Origin: Chrysoperla carnea
Lineage: Eukaryota; Arthropoda; Insecta; Neuroptera; Chrysopidae
Length of the DNA stretch: 64,000 bases
Reading direction: 5' to 3'
Assembly (NCBI RefSeq): GCF_905475395.1
Contig: NC_058340.1
Span: forward strand, 62,288,181-62,352,180
A model generated the notes under the pieces. It saw only the letters and a list, made by a program, of their open reading frames with translations. It searched no databases and was not told the DNA's origin. This document shows positions 47,487 through 61,660 of this stretch, in pieces. The position numbers were made by a program, and so were the translations under genes. How positions within the stretch are numbered: the first letter of the stretch is position 1; every line of letters begins with the position of its first letter.

Positions 47487-50337
47487 AAAAACATACTTTT
47501 TATTTAGTAGTCAATATGTGGGTATATTACCCACAATTTAATTGATCAGGATATTTATTATGACATAACATAAAATTTTCTTGTACCTATTTTAAATTAT
47601 CTCTATTATGTTTAACTTTTGATAACTCACAACTCATTTTTTTGAATGAAAAAACATAAATTTTGGACAAAAAATACATTGATAGATGTAAAATGTTTTT
47701 GCATATTCTCAAAATTCATGGCAAGCTGTATCAATAAAAAAAAATTTAGTTTTCTAGATTACCTACATGTTGGATTTTACGGTCGTTTTTATTTGTTGCG
47801 TTTTTTTTTGGTTTTCGCTCCCATCCAGCAATTAACAAATCAAAATGTGCGATAAGGAATGTAATTCCAAAGGAACCCATGCATTGCCGTTTTAAGTGAA
47901 TTTCTTTAAAATAAAAATCTATACCACTTTAATGATAAATACCTACTATAATGAATCATTCTGTATATTACTGAATCATTGGTAGAATAAAAATGTTACT
48001 CTCTATGTTATTATTTTTATAAATATGTATACATCACATTTCATATACATTTGATGTATTTCTTTCATATAAAAAATAATGGTCATCTCTTAACGTTGTT
48101 AAAAACCCTTATATAGGTACTACATATATACCAACCTTATGAGCACATTTCATATAAGTGTGTTATTCTGTTATTATGTTTATTATACAAATAAGAATAA
48201 TATAAATAAGATAAGAGCAAGAATCTACATTAAAATTCATTCATCTTTTTTGCTCGCATTCAATTATATATATTTTCTTATATATATGGGCTGGACCAAA
48301 AATTACCGCATTAGAAGTGCAGACTGAAGATAAAAATAATATAATTCAACGAGATAAAGCTTTGAAATTTGTTATATGAAAAAAATTATTTAATATCTAT
48401 AAAAATTGTTATATGTATGTCCAAGTATATCTCCCCAGGAAAATAATGTTTGTCTGGTAGATTGGCAGAAGTTCACGAAAAAAAAGGTTGCAGAGGTGAT
48501 CACATCCTATATTTAAAATGTAACTGGTTGACTTACTAAGTCTCTTTGTAATCGTGCTTCATAATTTAACACAATATATCAGTTTTATCGCGACAATGGT
48601 TGTTTGCTATGTTAGATTCCTCCATCTCCGGTACTGTAAGGTTACGAATAAAGCAAGTTCTGACGCCGAAGGCCAAATCCAAGTCAAAGTCCAACACCAT
48701 ACCGAAGATCCAATCTAAACTTTGTTTTACCTTTTTGATTCGCTTTTGCTCTTGACCTTCTTTGTATACAAATATGTATTTAACAGCTAATTATGATGCC
48801 GAAGCCTTCCTGGAGTTCTCTTCTCTCGTGTTGATCTCATTTAAGGCGTGTAAACCTTAGTATTTGTACATTTTTTGAGTGAAATCCTCGACTTCATTTC
48901 TCCCAATTAAACCATCTTTAAGGCGTGCATGCAAACTTGAATATCCTTACCTACCATATTTTAAGCAAAAATAAGCTCTGATGCCAAAGTCCATCATGTT
49001 TTGGGACACCTTATATAAAAAAATGTTAATTGAAAAGTGTATGAGTTTTGATATTATATCTTAATAAATATATTGGTAATATCCAGTTTTATCCAAATAT
49101 TTCAACTTTTATCGATATATACTTATTATTGCATATAGAGAGAGGGAATATGCGTATTATTTCGAACATAATCTCTTTTTAAAACATCGATAGTTTTAAG
49201 ATTTATCTGTCAGGAGCTATGGGTTGTTCCAGTTGGTGAAAATTGCATAAAAATATTATTTTATATCTTAAAAGAAGCCAAGATTTTGTAAAAAGGATTG
49301 TATTAATTTTTTTATTTACTCTATATCTAGGCAACAGTAACAACATATATACATGTGCAAATTGCATAAAAATCTTATTTTATGTCAGATTTTTAAAAAA
49401 GGTTTGCATATTTTGTCGAACTTATGTCGAATTATTTTCGCATTCAGTCCGATTGGTTGAATCCGAAATATTAGATTCATGAATGAGACTTTTTTATCAG
49501 GGATCGCAATAAGTGCGTAATCTTTTTACTCTTTTAAGCTTTCATATAAATTGAAATAATACTATTATTTAAGATACAAAGGGTTCTCATTCCAATCTGC
49601 CACCTCTTGACCTTAATGATAGGTGTTGGATACGAAGAAGGGCATAAAATAAAAACCCTATGTTGGACCTAGACCATTCAGGTAATTGAAATAATGTCGA
49701 AGAGTGTATTTCTACACACATTTACAATGAAATGTTTTGTTACGGTACCTGCACAAAGTTTTGTGGAGGTAAGTTTTACAAAACCACTTTTGATCCAGAT
49801 TTTTTTCAATGATTGACTAAAATTCAACATTTGTTATGCGTTGTTGGTATAAATTTAGGTTAACAGCCGATTTCGCTGATTGCAAACAATATATTAAATA
49901 TGAGTACAGTACATACAAGTGTTGTAAATTACTTGTTGTAAATTAATTTAAATTAATTTAAATTAATGCTTTTACAGTACATACAAATTGTAAAATAAAC
50001 AAAATGATTTTCCTAAAGTAATTAATAATTGTTCGAATATCGTTTTGTATTTATTGTGTGCATATACATAAAACATAAAACATAAAACATAATATAATTA
50101 AAAACATCTGTAAAACATTTTCAGTAGGTATGTATGTATGTATACAATTTACAATACCAAAACATTGTAAAATTCAAAAATAATTCATAGTTACAAGGCC
50201 ACCATCATCTTAACGAACAACGAATATAACGAATTCGAATATTGAATTGTATTATATGCTGTAGCAAGAGTTGTACCTAAAATCAGTTTTCAGTATATCT
50301 TTAAGACAGATAATGTTTTAGAATGGTTCTTAGCAAC

Positions 50338-50766
50338 AGGATATTCCACTATTTTTGAAAAAGTACTTCAAAATGTTGATTTTGCTAATAAAAAGCCACC
50401 AAAAATTTATTTCTGAAAAATACACACGCTTTCTTGCCAAAAACTTGAATTGAATTTTAAACCTTTTTTAAACTGTCAAAAACGCGGGCATCCAATTTGA
50501 TGACGTAATATGGGTACCACTATATGAAATAACACAAATAATTTTAACAGATATTTTCATAGACATCTGATTATAATAAATATAAATACTTATTATCTAT
50601 GTATACATTATACCCAGCTGTCTACACTGAACTAATTGATGGTCTAGGACTTATACCGCTATGACATCACAGCAGGGCTTACCCGCGTTTTAGGTCACAT
50701 GATATACAGTTTAAAAATTACTATTTTTAATTTTATTATTTTAAAAGAGAAATGTGCTTTTATGAC
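50338..50766 (-). repeat. Family C element, truncated at one end
   Basis: It starts at the AGGATATTCCACTATTTTTG end and stops abruptly after AATGTGCTTTTATGAC. It lies opposite in orientation to the copy at 52652-53172. Confidence 0.8.
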
Positions 50767-50892
50767 AAGGTACAAAACTTTCCCATCTTATTGATGTATG
50801 TTTCATGAAATAATACATGATGTGTATTTAAAAATAATCAAATATACTACAGGTTATAAAGAGACTAGTTACTCTTGTTCATAATGCACTAA

Positions 50893-51680
50893 ATTACAGG
50901 AGTTATTTTATTATTTAAATAGCTTCAGTATTTACTGAAGGTAAATACATAAAACCCTTACAAAAATAGGCGGGGAAAGTACCTCCATTTTGAGAAAAAC
51001 CGTTACAGCCTGTAACCCCGCAATCGTGCACTTTTAGCCAAAAATGGTAATAACCTTTTTTTATATAATTAAATTTGCTATCTTTTTAGTCAATTTTTTT
51101 TTTAAATCTTAAAAAAAATTTCAAGGTGTTCGCTGCTTTTGCAGGCAAAAAGGTAAATAATTTATTGCTAATTATGTCACCAACGTTAACATTTTTCATA
51201 TATTTATTGAATTTTTATCATTACGCTACGTATACTTCTTTTTTATTAATCTTGCACCCGGTGGTTGTAACATTAAACGCGTTATGACTTCATAAATATT
51301 ATTGTTAGGAAAAAAAAAGTTTAAAGTAAATGTTTTAGGAAATTTGTAGATTTAAAAGTTAACTTATTATCATTTTGTTGCTTAAACAAATATTAGAAGA
51401 CATATCGGTCAAATAGTCAATAAGTAAATCGTCATAGTCGTATAAGTCACAAACGGTTAGTGATAAAAAAAATATAGTTAACAAAAAAGGTAGATAATTT
51501 AATTATCTACAATAACGGTTACTTCTATTCTTGGTTTAAAGTGCACGGTTATGGAGATATAGCCTAAAACGGTCTTCAGTAAAATGGAGGCAGTTCCCCG
51601 CTTATTTTTGTAAGGATTTTGTGCATTTACATTCAGTAAGTGATACTGAACATATTTAAATTGAAAAATAACTCCTGTTA
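50893..51680. mobile_element. MITE-like element with long inverted arms
   Basis: The left end TTACAGGAGTTATTTTATTA and words such as CCTTACAAAAATAGGCGGGG and CCTCCATTTT reappear in reverse complement toward the right end (51540-51680). Subterminal palindromes occur on both sides (CTTCAGTATTTACTGAAG on the left). The interior is non-coding. Confidence 0.75.
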
Positions 51681-52651
51681 TTTTATGCAGAAAAAAATTC
51701 TCTGTAGTCTAAAGTAATATATGTATATAAAATTCAGTTTATTATTGAAATGTTATTATTAAAAAGGAAAAGGTATTTTTTTTGTTTGTTTATTTTAATG
51801 TAGCAGAGTGGGACAGAGAAGTTTGCGATCTTGAAAACGCAGTAGAAAGGAAATCTTTTTTTTTTTTTTTATTATTTAACGCTGTGAAAAGAAATCTCCA
51901 CAATTTTTCTTATTAGTTCTAATTACTTTTTTACCATCTTAAGAATGTACGAGCGACAAGGCAATTTTGGATAAAATATTTCGATTATTTAAATAAATAA
52001 AGGACTTCAATAGTAGGTATATTTAACATTGGTCTTATGGGAAAGCGGTAGATCAATGATGTTTTCAAAACTAGTCGCTGGAAATCTGGAAATTAAAAAA
52101 AAATTAAATTAAAGCTATAATCATAATGAATTATTGAAAAAAAAAAAACCGTTGTGCCCGATTAATTAAGGATGTACGAGCACGGTAGTGAGAACCCAAA
52201 TTTAAAAAATATATCTTTGATGATGAATTATTAGACAATATAAGACGAAAAGTAAAAATAAAAATTTTCGATATCTGGAGTAATTTTCAAAATATCGAAA
52301 ATTGAAAATTTTGTTTAATTGTTTCTCTTTCGATATTTTATTTTATATTTTATTCTTATTTTTCGTCTACACTCATGAAGTTGGTACAAAATTCATCATC
52401 AAGTTCTCGTGCTACCTTAAAACAACATAAAAAGCATTAAAAAAATTGTAGTACTGAAGAAAATTAAAGGCATTTTTAAGCAAATTCTATTCTGTTTTGC
52501 CTTGTATTTGAATTTACCATCTTACAATTAGTTGTCCAAGTGGGAACCGTAATATATATCACCTATTTTGAAAATATGATACTTTCTGAAATTAGTCCTA
52601 CTTTTACGGTCGCCGCTGAGCCTAAGGTTATATTTCTATTCCTATTATAAT

Positions 52652-53172
52652 AATAGGGTATTATCGGTAGTCAAAAATAATTCATGAAATTTAAAAAATG
52701 TTAAAATTTATGTAAAAATATACTTAAATATTCTGATTTCGAGTCATAAAAGTACTTTTTTCTTTTAAAATATTAAAATTAAAAATCGTAATTTTTAAAC
52801 TGTATATCACGTGACCTAAAACGCGGGTAAGCCCTGCTGTGATGTCATAGCGGTAGGAGTAATAGACCATCAATTAGTTCAGTGTAGACAGTTGGGCATA
52901 ATGTATACATAAATAATAAGTATTTATATTTATTATAATCAGATGTCTATGAATATATCTGTCAAAATTATTTGTGTTATTTCGTATAATGATACCCATA
53001 TTACGTCATCAAATTGGATGCCCGCGTTTTTGACAGTTTAAAAAAGGTTTAAAAGGTTTAAAGTTTTTGGAAAGAAAGCGTGTGTATTTTTCCGAAATAA
53101 ATTTTTGGTGGCTTTTTATTAGCAAAATCAACATTTTGAAGTACTTTTTCAAAAATAGTGGAATACCCTATT
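52652..53172 (+). repeat. Family C element, full-length
   Basis: Ends AATAGGGTATT and AATACCCTATT form short terminal inverted repeats. It contains the interior words CACGTGACCTAAAACGCGGG and ATGATACCCATATTACGTCA. About 520 bp, with no open frame. Confidence 0.85.
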
Positions 53173-53485
53173 GTTGACCGTTTCGAATGTAAGTATAATA
53201 AATGTTCAATAAATATATTTTAGATGTATATAGTAGCGCAATAAAAAAGTTATTATGTTTTTTTTAAGAAACAAAAACAAAACTCAGGAAATAAAATAAA
53301 ATTTTTATGAATACACAAAAAATAAAAAAATACATGTTTTAAAATACTTCGTCGCTTGTACATCAAAAAATAACTCGAGGGCATATTATTTTTTGCACAT
53401 ATTACATGATAATAACATTGTTTAGTTTAATTGTAAACACATTTTATGAAACTTGATTTTTGCATAAACTGTTTTTGAAATATTG

Positions 53486-53587
53486 ATGGCGAAAATTCAA
53501 CGAATGCTATTCGTTGTGTGCGTATTCATGGTAGGGAAAGTAAAATCGATGCCAGCGCTTCCAGTGAAAAATTTTGGTGATAAATGA
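53486..53587 (+). CDS. Possible short secreted-peptide ORF or first exon (33 codons); speculative
   Basis: A 33-codon frame opens MAKIQRMLFVVCVFMVGKVK. This has a basic start, then a run of hydrophobic residues (LFVVCVFMVG) and a Ser-Met-Pro stretch, which looks like a signal peptide and cleavage region. It ends in TGA at 53585-53587. It may instead be a first exon with a donor inside (GTAGGG, GTAAAA or GTGATA are available, none strong). It lies 3' of a family C copy in an otherwise gene-free region, and no downstream exon was recognised. A chance frame of this length is quite possible. Confidence 0.2.
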   Translation: MAKIQRMLFVVCVFMVGKVKSMPALPVKNFGDK

Positions 53588-54573
53588 GGCTGGTATGACT
53601 AATTTGCAATTCTTTACATGTTAATGTTATAGAAAATGTCAAATTAAAATTATTGTAAAACACTAATTAATTATACTTAATGCATTAAAAATTGTGAAAA
53701 TAAGAAATCAAATTGCACAAATATTATTTTTCAAATGTAAATTATCATAATTATTTATTTAAATTTGTGAGACAATAATATTAAATTTTCAATGTAAGTT
53801 ATAAATGCAATCCATACAATTATATATGCATCCATACAATTCTATAATAATTAAAGAAGTGTATCGTTACCATGGAAACTCCTCCAATAAAACTCACACA
53901 CGGTGCGAATTGGTTTAATCAACATAATTAATAAAATTAACTGCATACCTCGTTGTTGAATGACTCAGACCTTTCTCAGATCTCACAGCTAGTTTATGAT
54001 AAATCGAATACCTTCAATAATTAACAAACTCTTTTTATTTCAAGCAGATTCATATTTTGTATAAGCAAATGTTTGTAACAAGAAAACGCGACATAAACAT
54101 TATACCTACATATATTTCAACAATAGCAACAACAAATAAAGCATACATAAGCTTTTCATCGTGACATTTGAGGGGATGAGGTTGGGTTAAGATGTGTATT
54201 ACCAGCTGACAACCTCATCATCCATCCAACTAAACAGTGAAGTCAAGCTAACTTGAGCTTGTTATGTGTGTAATAATATGTCAGTGTAGAGAGGGCACTT
54301 CAATGTTCATGAAAAGTTTACTCTGAAAAATAAAATATATTCTGTATTTTATACTCATTATTCCCTTATATCCTCATTTCTCTATAATACCTCCTGTATA
54401 TATTATATACAAGGTGTCTTTTTCAAGTTGACATATGCTTGAAGCTCGATAAATGAAATTAATCGAGGAAATTGCTTGTTACGAAAAACGTTAGTTTCAA
54501 AGGCACACATCATATATACTGACATAAAATCATAAAATCTGAATCTAATTCATAACTAAAAAACAATAATTAT

Positions 54574-55077
54574 CAGGGTATTATCGTTAGTCAAAAATAA
54601 ATCATGAAATTTGAAAAAAGTTAAAATTTATGTAAAAATATACTTAAATATTCTGATTTCGAGTCATAAAAACACTTTTTTATTTAAAAATTAAAAATCG
54701 TAATTTTTAAACTGTATATCACGTGACTTAAAACGCGGGTAAGCCCTGCTGTGATGTCATAGCAGTATGACTCATAGACCATCAGTTAGTTCAGTGCAGA
54801 CAGTTGGGTATAATATGTATTTATATTTATTATAATCAGATGTCTATGAATATATCTGTCAAAATTATTTGTGCTATTTCGTATAGTGATACCACAGTGA
54901 TACCCATATTACGTCATCAAATTGGATGCCCGCGTTTTTGACAGTTTAAAAAAGGTTTAAAATTTAAGTTTTTGGCAAGAAAGCGTGTGTATTTTTCCGC
55001 AATAAATTTTTGGTGACTTTTTATTAGCAAAATCAACATTTTGAAGTACTTTTTCAAAAATATTGGAATACCCTATT
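54574..55077 (+). repeat. Family C element, full-length
   Basis: It has the same ends and interior as the copy at 52652, with a small internal duplication (GTGATACCACAGTGATACCC). ATTATC is found directly outside both ends and may be a 6-bp target duplication. Confidence 0.85.
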
Positions 55078-55448
55078 ATCAAACGTCTCATGTTAGTAAT
55101 AAAAAATACAATATTTTATGCTTGGCGATTTTATACAATTTTCAAAGTAATAAAAATCAAGTAAAAGGTATTTTAATTAAAAATTGTTAATCAAGCAATG
55201 TCAAAGCTTTACCGTATACAATATACATACTAGGTATATATATATATTTAGTTCTTTATCGATTTGAAATGTCCGTTGTATAATATGTTTATATATACAG
55301 AGTGTAAAGGATGTACGAACTCCACGTGAAGTTTTGGATAAAAACTTGATTTTTTTGTATATGCAGTTGGGTGAAGCAGTCTGAAAATTTTAAGGGGGAG
55401 GGGGTTGTTCGATAATTTAAATAAATAAAAAATTTCAAAAGTTTTTTT

Positions 55449-56000
55449 TATATCATGTATATGAAATACATAGTAAATTAAGTTTAGTCTCAAGTTTGTA
55501 ACGCTTAAAAATATTGATGCTACGAAAAAAATTTTGTAATAGTTGTTCATAAAATCACCTTATTAGTCCATTTCCGGTTGTCTGTCTGTCTTTCTGTCTG
55601 TCATCACGATTACTCAAAAACGAAAAGAGATATCAAGCTGAAATTTGTATAGCGTGCTAAGGACGTAAAAAGTGAGTCAAGTTCGTAATTGAGCAACATA
55701 GATCAATTGGGTCTTGGGTCCGTAGGACCCATCTTGGAAACCGTTAGAGATAGAACAAAAGTTTAAATGTAAAAAATGTTCCTTATACAAAAATAAACAA
55801 CTTTTGCGCTAAACATGTTTTCATAAACATCACTGTTTAACCGTGAGAGCGCAAATTATGCGCAAATTGTAGTATTATATGGGTATATCAGTTATATCTG
55901 TGTGACATGTATGTATGTGTAATGTGACAGAGTAATCAATACTGTCTATACATGGTATTTCAACTATTAACTCAGTTAATTGTTTGTTTTCACTTGTTTT
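55449..56000 (+). repeat. Family A element, nearly full-length
   Basis: It runs from a TATATCATGTATATGAAATA end to ATTGTTTGTTTTCACTTGTTTT and shows the same order of words as the HPF1 copy. It is useful as a second example of both ends. Confidence 0.8.
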
Positions 56001-57288
56001 AAATATATTTTTTCCTAGAAAATCACGTTGAGTTTCCAGAGATTTTATTGATACCCCGTATGTACAGAAGAATGAAAGATAAATTATTAAGAATTAATTA
56101 AAACAAATATTAATTTATTCTGAAATAAAATAAATAAGAGGATTTTTAATTAGAACAGTGTTAACATTTTTAATTTGTTTTTATTGTAATTATTTAAATA
56201 TAAATTAATTTTTATTTGACATTAATATTATCTGAAATTTATTGGAAAATCACCATCATAAACCCATTATGCTGTTTCTATATCGGGTCCAGTGCACTTG
56301 GGTAAGTAAATCGTAGAGAGGTGATCCAAAAGTTTTGACACTAGATTTCTTTCATTCATTTATTCAATAGGGGGTTGTTTGGAGACCTTAAATCGGATTT
56401 TGCCTTCTTCGGGAAAATAACCCTTTCGCCGCCATCTTGGAAAATGATTTTTTAAGCGCTCTATTCATTCAAATTTTTTGAGTCACTGGACTAATCGTAA
56501 TTTTATAACGGCTGATATTTAGAGATAATTAGAAAAAAATCAAAAATCATTTTATACGAACGATGTGTCCGTTGTCTGTAATCTATAAATTACACTTTCC
56601 AAAATGTTGGGCAGACACGAAGGAGGCAATACAGTCATTATGCTGTATAATATACCAACATGATATACTTGATTTTGTTGCGTAATTAATATTTATCAAT
56701 TTTATGCTTATTGAGCGTTTTAAAATTTTCTCCTGAAAGTTCCCGACTATGAAAAATTTAGTTAGTTTCAGTTCGACAGTAAAATTAATAAACCCTTTAA
56801 TTGTATCTTAGTGGTCAAGTTTATGGAAAACTAGTTTTTCGATTTCCATGTTTCAATTTCCATAGTTTTTTTATTATTATAATTTAATACAATTCCTCAA
56901 CAAATTTAAATTAGTGAATAAATTAACAAAAAATTTTAATTATGGTGGAAGCGCTTAGCACAATAAGTTATATGAAAATAGACAGGTACTTTGCAAATAG
57001 CAATTTAGTGAATTGCGCTCCCTCCTAAATGCAAATCCCTTCACTAACAATCTTTTCACTGGGATCAATGTGGCAAATATTTATTTTACGTTATTTTGTT
57101 TCATTTCTTATAGTTCATGGGTTTCAATGAAAAAATCATCAAAAAATAAACTTTACGCTTGACGATTTTTAATGTCGTGATGTTTTTAGAGTATTTTAAT
57201 GACGGAGATTGATGCAGGGGAACCACTTGGCACAGCTTAGTTTCGTCTCTGATACTGTTATGTAATCTCAAGACAGATTCTCGCTTTT

Positions 57289-57530
57289 TCAGTAAAGTAT
57301 ATGTTTACTTTCTAAATGAGTTTGGAAGTTTTCGTATTTTTTTCTTACTCTTTCCAATAGCTTGAAATAATTTTTATTTAAAATTTTATATGTTCTCAGT
57401 GGCGTAATTACCCTCGATTTAGATTTGTTGTTAAAGACGTTATAGTGATTACTAAAATCCTTCTTTCGACCTTCACAGATTTCTCCATTCACTAAAAATC
57501 CTTCTTCCAAATTTTTGCTTCATATTCACT
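57289..57530 (-). pseudogene. Possible decayed transposon coding fragment
   Basis: A 73-codon minus-strand frame has ordinary protein-like composition (KSRVITPLRTYKILNKNYFK, then LLERVRKKYENFQTHLES), unlike the AT-noise frames around it. A TE-like end (CAGTGGCGTAATTACCC) lies nearby at 57399. Adjacent frames upstream are broken by stops. I recognise no domain, so the assignment is weak. Confidence 0.25.
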
Positions 57531-58416
57531 AGTACAATTGATAAGATTGGACCAGTCATTAATTGCATAAGCATGATTTTGACGATTTTGACCACCTCGC
57601 CTCTAGAACGTTGTTAGAAAAGGATCAGTTTCACTCAGTTTGACGTAAATTAAAGATTTTTATTCTTTAGCACAGAGAATTAAACTAGACAAACATTTCC
57701 TGAGTCGTTCTTCTAAACATTCAGTATAAAAATCTTCTCCAGTACGGCGTCGTTAACTGATTTAGACAGAAAAGCAGGAGTAAAAATGCACGAAAGTGCA
57801 GAAGCTGACAATAAATAAAACTCAATCAGAAAAGAGATCATGTTAATTAAAACTATTATTCTTATACATCATAATCTATGAAGAATATCTGAAATTTTCA
57901 TAATTTACGAAAAAAAGCAGGACAAATTGAAAGAACTGAGTGTTCTTGGTTTTCCGTGTAACATATTGAACATTGGTAGTCACGTCCCTGTAATGTTCTA
58001 CTAGATAAAGCATTGTACTCAGTTTTGGGTTGAGAAGTTTCACTACACAAATCATTAAAAATATTACATTAATAAAATTAGTTTATTTTAACATTTAATT
58101 ATATAACTTTGAAACATATGGAGAAAGTGGAGAAAGTGGGAGTGGAGAATTTAGAATTCATTCATTTTTAGTTTATTGTTACCCCTTTACAGTTTCATAT
58201 TATAATAATATGATGCAATATTCATAATAGTCCAATTAGATACTAACTACGCTTTTATAATTCTTTGAATGGTACAATACTGTATATAACTGTAACAGTA
58301 ACAGTAACAGTCTCAGTGTAACATTAACAGTACGATTATTATGTAACATGTATCTCCAAACTGAACTATTATTAAATTTTTTGAGTGACATCACAGAAAT
58401 ATCTAAACTAAATAAT

Positions 58417-58927
58417 AGAGTATTCCACTATTTTTGAAAAATAACTTTAAAATGTTGATTTTGCTAATAAAAAACCACAAAAAAATTATTTCAGAAAAAT
58501 ACACACGCTTTCTTGCCAAAAACTTAAATTAAATTTTAAACCTTTTTTTAACTGTCAAAAACGCGAGCATCCAATTTTATGACGTAATATGGGTATCACT
58601 ATACGAAATAACACAAATAAGTTTGACAAATATATTCATAGACATTTGATTATAATAAATATAAATACTTATTATCTATGTATATATTATACCCAACTGT
58701 CTACACTGAACTAACTGATGGTCTATGACTCATACCGTTATGACTTCACAGCAGGGCTTACCCGCGTTTTAGGTCACGTGATATACGAAATTACGATTTT
58801 TAATTTTAATATTTTAAAAGAAAAATGTGCGTTTATGACTCGAAATCAGAATATTTAAGTATATTTTTACATAAATTTTAACTTTTTTCAACTTTAATGA
58901 TTTATTTTTGACTAACGATAATACCCT
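58417..58927 (-). repeat. Family C element, nearly full-length
   Basis: Inverted copy: AGAGTATTCCACTATTTTTG to ATAATACCCT, with all conserved interior words. Confidence 0.85.
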
Positions 58928-59412
58928 ATTTGAAACAGGTACTACGTTTGATTTCATAATAAAAGTGAAGAATTTTTCGGTCATTTTTTGTTTTTTGCTG
59001 TGTATTATGTTACTTGTGACTTTCGTTGAAGCCTGTATAATTGAGCTTTCTATGTAAGTAATTATAACAAAAGATGAACTTTATTGCTTTCTACTAAGAT
59101 GGAGAGTATAACATAACTAACATATTATATTATATAATTAATATTTTAACAAACTTATATTAAATGTGTATTTAAGTTATAGATGCATTCACTGTGTTAA
59201 ATAAATTATATTTAATATAATTTTAATATTTAATGAGATTCTGAACTTTTGTACAAATAAAAAAACATTGAAAACGTGACCAGTATTCATGGAGGTATGG
59301 ACAATCATCTTAAACTGCAAGAAATTGTTTCATGTGCATATTGTCTCGGATTAAGGAACAAAAACGGTTATTTTATTATTATTTTAAGAAATCAATTTTT
59401 AATATTTCTTTG

Positions 59413-59962
59413 TTCAAATATTATTCTTCCGTAACTTTAATGACTGGACATTTCAACTAAACCATTATTTTAGTAATTAATATCTTTTTAATTACTTAAA
59501 ATTAATTATAAAAGTACAAATTCAGTGAAGGCATTTAAAAATTTCTAAAACGGAAATTCAAATTTTTATACGGACGTGACATCATAGTACGGGCTTGTCA
59601 AATTTGTTGACATACTGTATGATATTAATTACTTACATTTTATATGGTATTTCATTAAATTATACTATTCTATGGCATTTTATTAGAAAACAATAATAGC
59701 GAATGTAAATTCTGTGTTGTAAATTCATTTTTTTAAAGTGTAAATTATTCATTGAACTGTCACCAATTGACAGATCACGTACTTTTACGTCATCGACAGA
59801 GAGCGGCAAAAAACTATGTTTAAATATCTGAAAATTATAATGTATTTTAAATATTTTTTTACACTTAAATACAGAATTTTTAAGCAGTATTTACATTTTT
59901 TACTTTGTAATAACGGTGTAAACAATGAATTAAAAATATAAAAAAAATACATGAATATTCCC
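59413..59962 (+). repeat. Family B element, left tip missing
   Basis: It matches the HPF1 intron 2 copy closely, from TTCAAATATTATTCTTCCGTAAC to CATGAATATTCCC, over about 550 bp. Confidence 0.85.
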
Positions 59963-60783
59963 TATTTGTATATAAATTTATTTGATATAATATTCAAATA
60001 TCATAGCAGAGACTTTCAGTCCTAATTCTTTTTGTTTATTATCTTCCTCATAGATAAAACACAATAATCAAGATTGAATTTAAAAAAGAAAAACAAATTT
60101 TGGAGTGTATTTGCAGGAAAAGAAAATAATCTCTGATGTTTATGAAAAAAAAGCATCCATTCATGTAATATATAACATACATACATACATACATGTAGAC
60201 TAGTTTAGTTGAAATGAAAATGATATGACTTGACATCATGCAATGTTACTATTCTGGTGTATATGAAAAGATATAGGTAAAAAAATATAATAATAAAATC
60301 ATTTACATTGTGGCATCAATAAATTTTACAACCATTCAAGGATGTCTGTCTCTATAAAAAACCATTTTTGTAGTACCTATATTTTATAAATTGAAAATAG
60401 GGTAAGATGTAGTATATATGTTACAGGAAAAGCTGATAACCAGTAAGAGTTGACTCTTCCTAGGTAAAGTCGGTTGTTACTGGTCTTTTCAGTTTATTAA
60501 AACCGAAAAGGGTTGAAATTGTATCAACATTTATGGAAAAGTATACTTTCCCTGTCTTGAGATAGTTGTAATTGACTTTTCCCATAAGTAAACGGTCTAC
60601 CAGCTAATAAAAAAATAAGATAGGCAAAACCTTTATTAATAAGAGTACTTGGAAAAGTTTAAAAAAACGAATAAAAATTACTATAAAATAAATAAACGGT
60701 CCGAAACATCGGACAAGACTTTATTATATTATAAAATTGATTATTCTTGTAATATTTTTATTGAAAGCAGACAATTGTAAGTA

Positions 60784-61205
60784 CAGTGCAACCTTAATAT
60801 AATGAACCTCAATATAAGGAATTCCTCGATTTAACAAATTTTTCGCAATCCCCTTGAATTGTCCATAAGAGTCAATATAAAATATACCTCTACATTACGA
60901 ATATTTTTTGCGTACAACCTCTTAATAACGAATTTTCAACTACATAAAAAATTTAAATACCTCTAAATAACGAAATTCGTCAATTCAAAACCTTTATATA
61001 ACGTATAAAGTCCCACCAATATATGACAGTTAGTATACTCCATAGTATGTAATTCATGTCGCGAGAGGTTCCGACACTTTTTTCCTCTTTATAACGAATT
61101 TTAGACCAACTTAACCTCAATATAACAAACCTCAGTTTAACGAATTACTTGATATAACGAATATTTACTGGTTCCCTTCAGATTCGTTATATCGAGGTTG
61201 CACTG
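60784..61205. mobile_element. Second pogo/Tigger-like MITE, TA target site
   Basis: Ends CAGTGCAACCTTAATATAAT and (A)TATCGAGGTTGCACTG are inverted copies. TA is found at both outer borders (60782-60783 and 61206-61207). The 422-bp interior repeats CCTCAATATAACGAA-like phrases and is non-coding. This is a different family from the one at 6633. Confidence 0.8.
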
Positions 61206-61379
61206 TATTATTTAAAAACAAGTAATGAGAAACAGGCTTAGGTATTTATTAGATTTAATATAATATTTAGAAGGATGTACTTTGGTAAGAGTGAGGTTAA
61301 GCAAATATTACCAAGTTACAAAAGTTACTTAAAAAGACATTTTAAATAATATTTGATCAATTTTGGCTAGGGTTGATTT

Positions 61380-61660
61380 GACCACTTTTGACGATTTCAT
61401 CCCCTCCGGCTCCACGGCTACTGGGGGAGAGGTCCGAGAGGGGAGCTATATCAAACATAGGACCAAAGAGCATAGGATAGAGGAGAAGCAGCCCATATGA
61501 GCTAATGTAAAATCGTAGTATACGAGTTTCAGCGCCTCTACCGAGTCAGGCTTTCAAACTTAATAGTTAATAGTCACCCCCGCAAAGTAGTTAAACTTAA
61601 TAGCCATACCCGCAAAGGCCTACAAACTTAATAGTTGATCGCCTCAGACTCCAGATGTCA
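61380..61660. repeat. GC-richer patch with short internal repeats
   Basis: It includes CCCCTCCGGCTCCACGGCTACTGG and three copies of (C/T)AAACTTAATAG(T/C), two of them before CC(C/A)..CCCGCAAAG. Its origin is not recognised. Confidence 0.4.
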
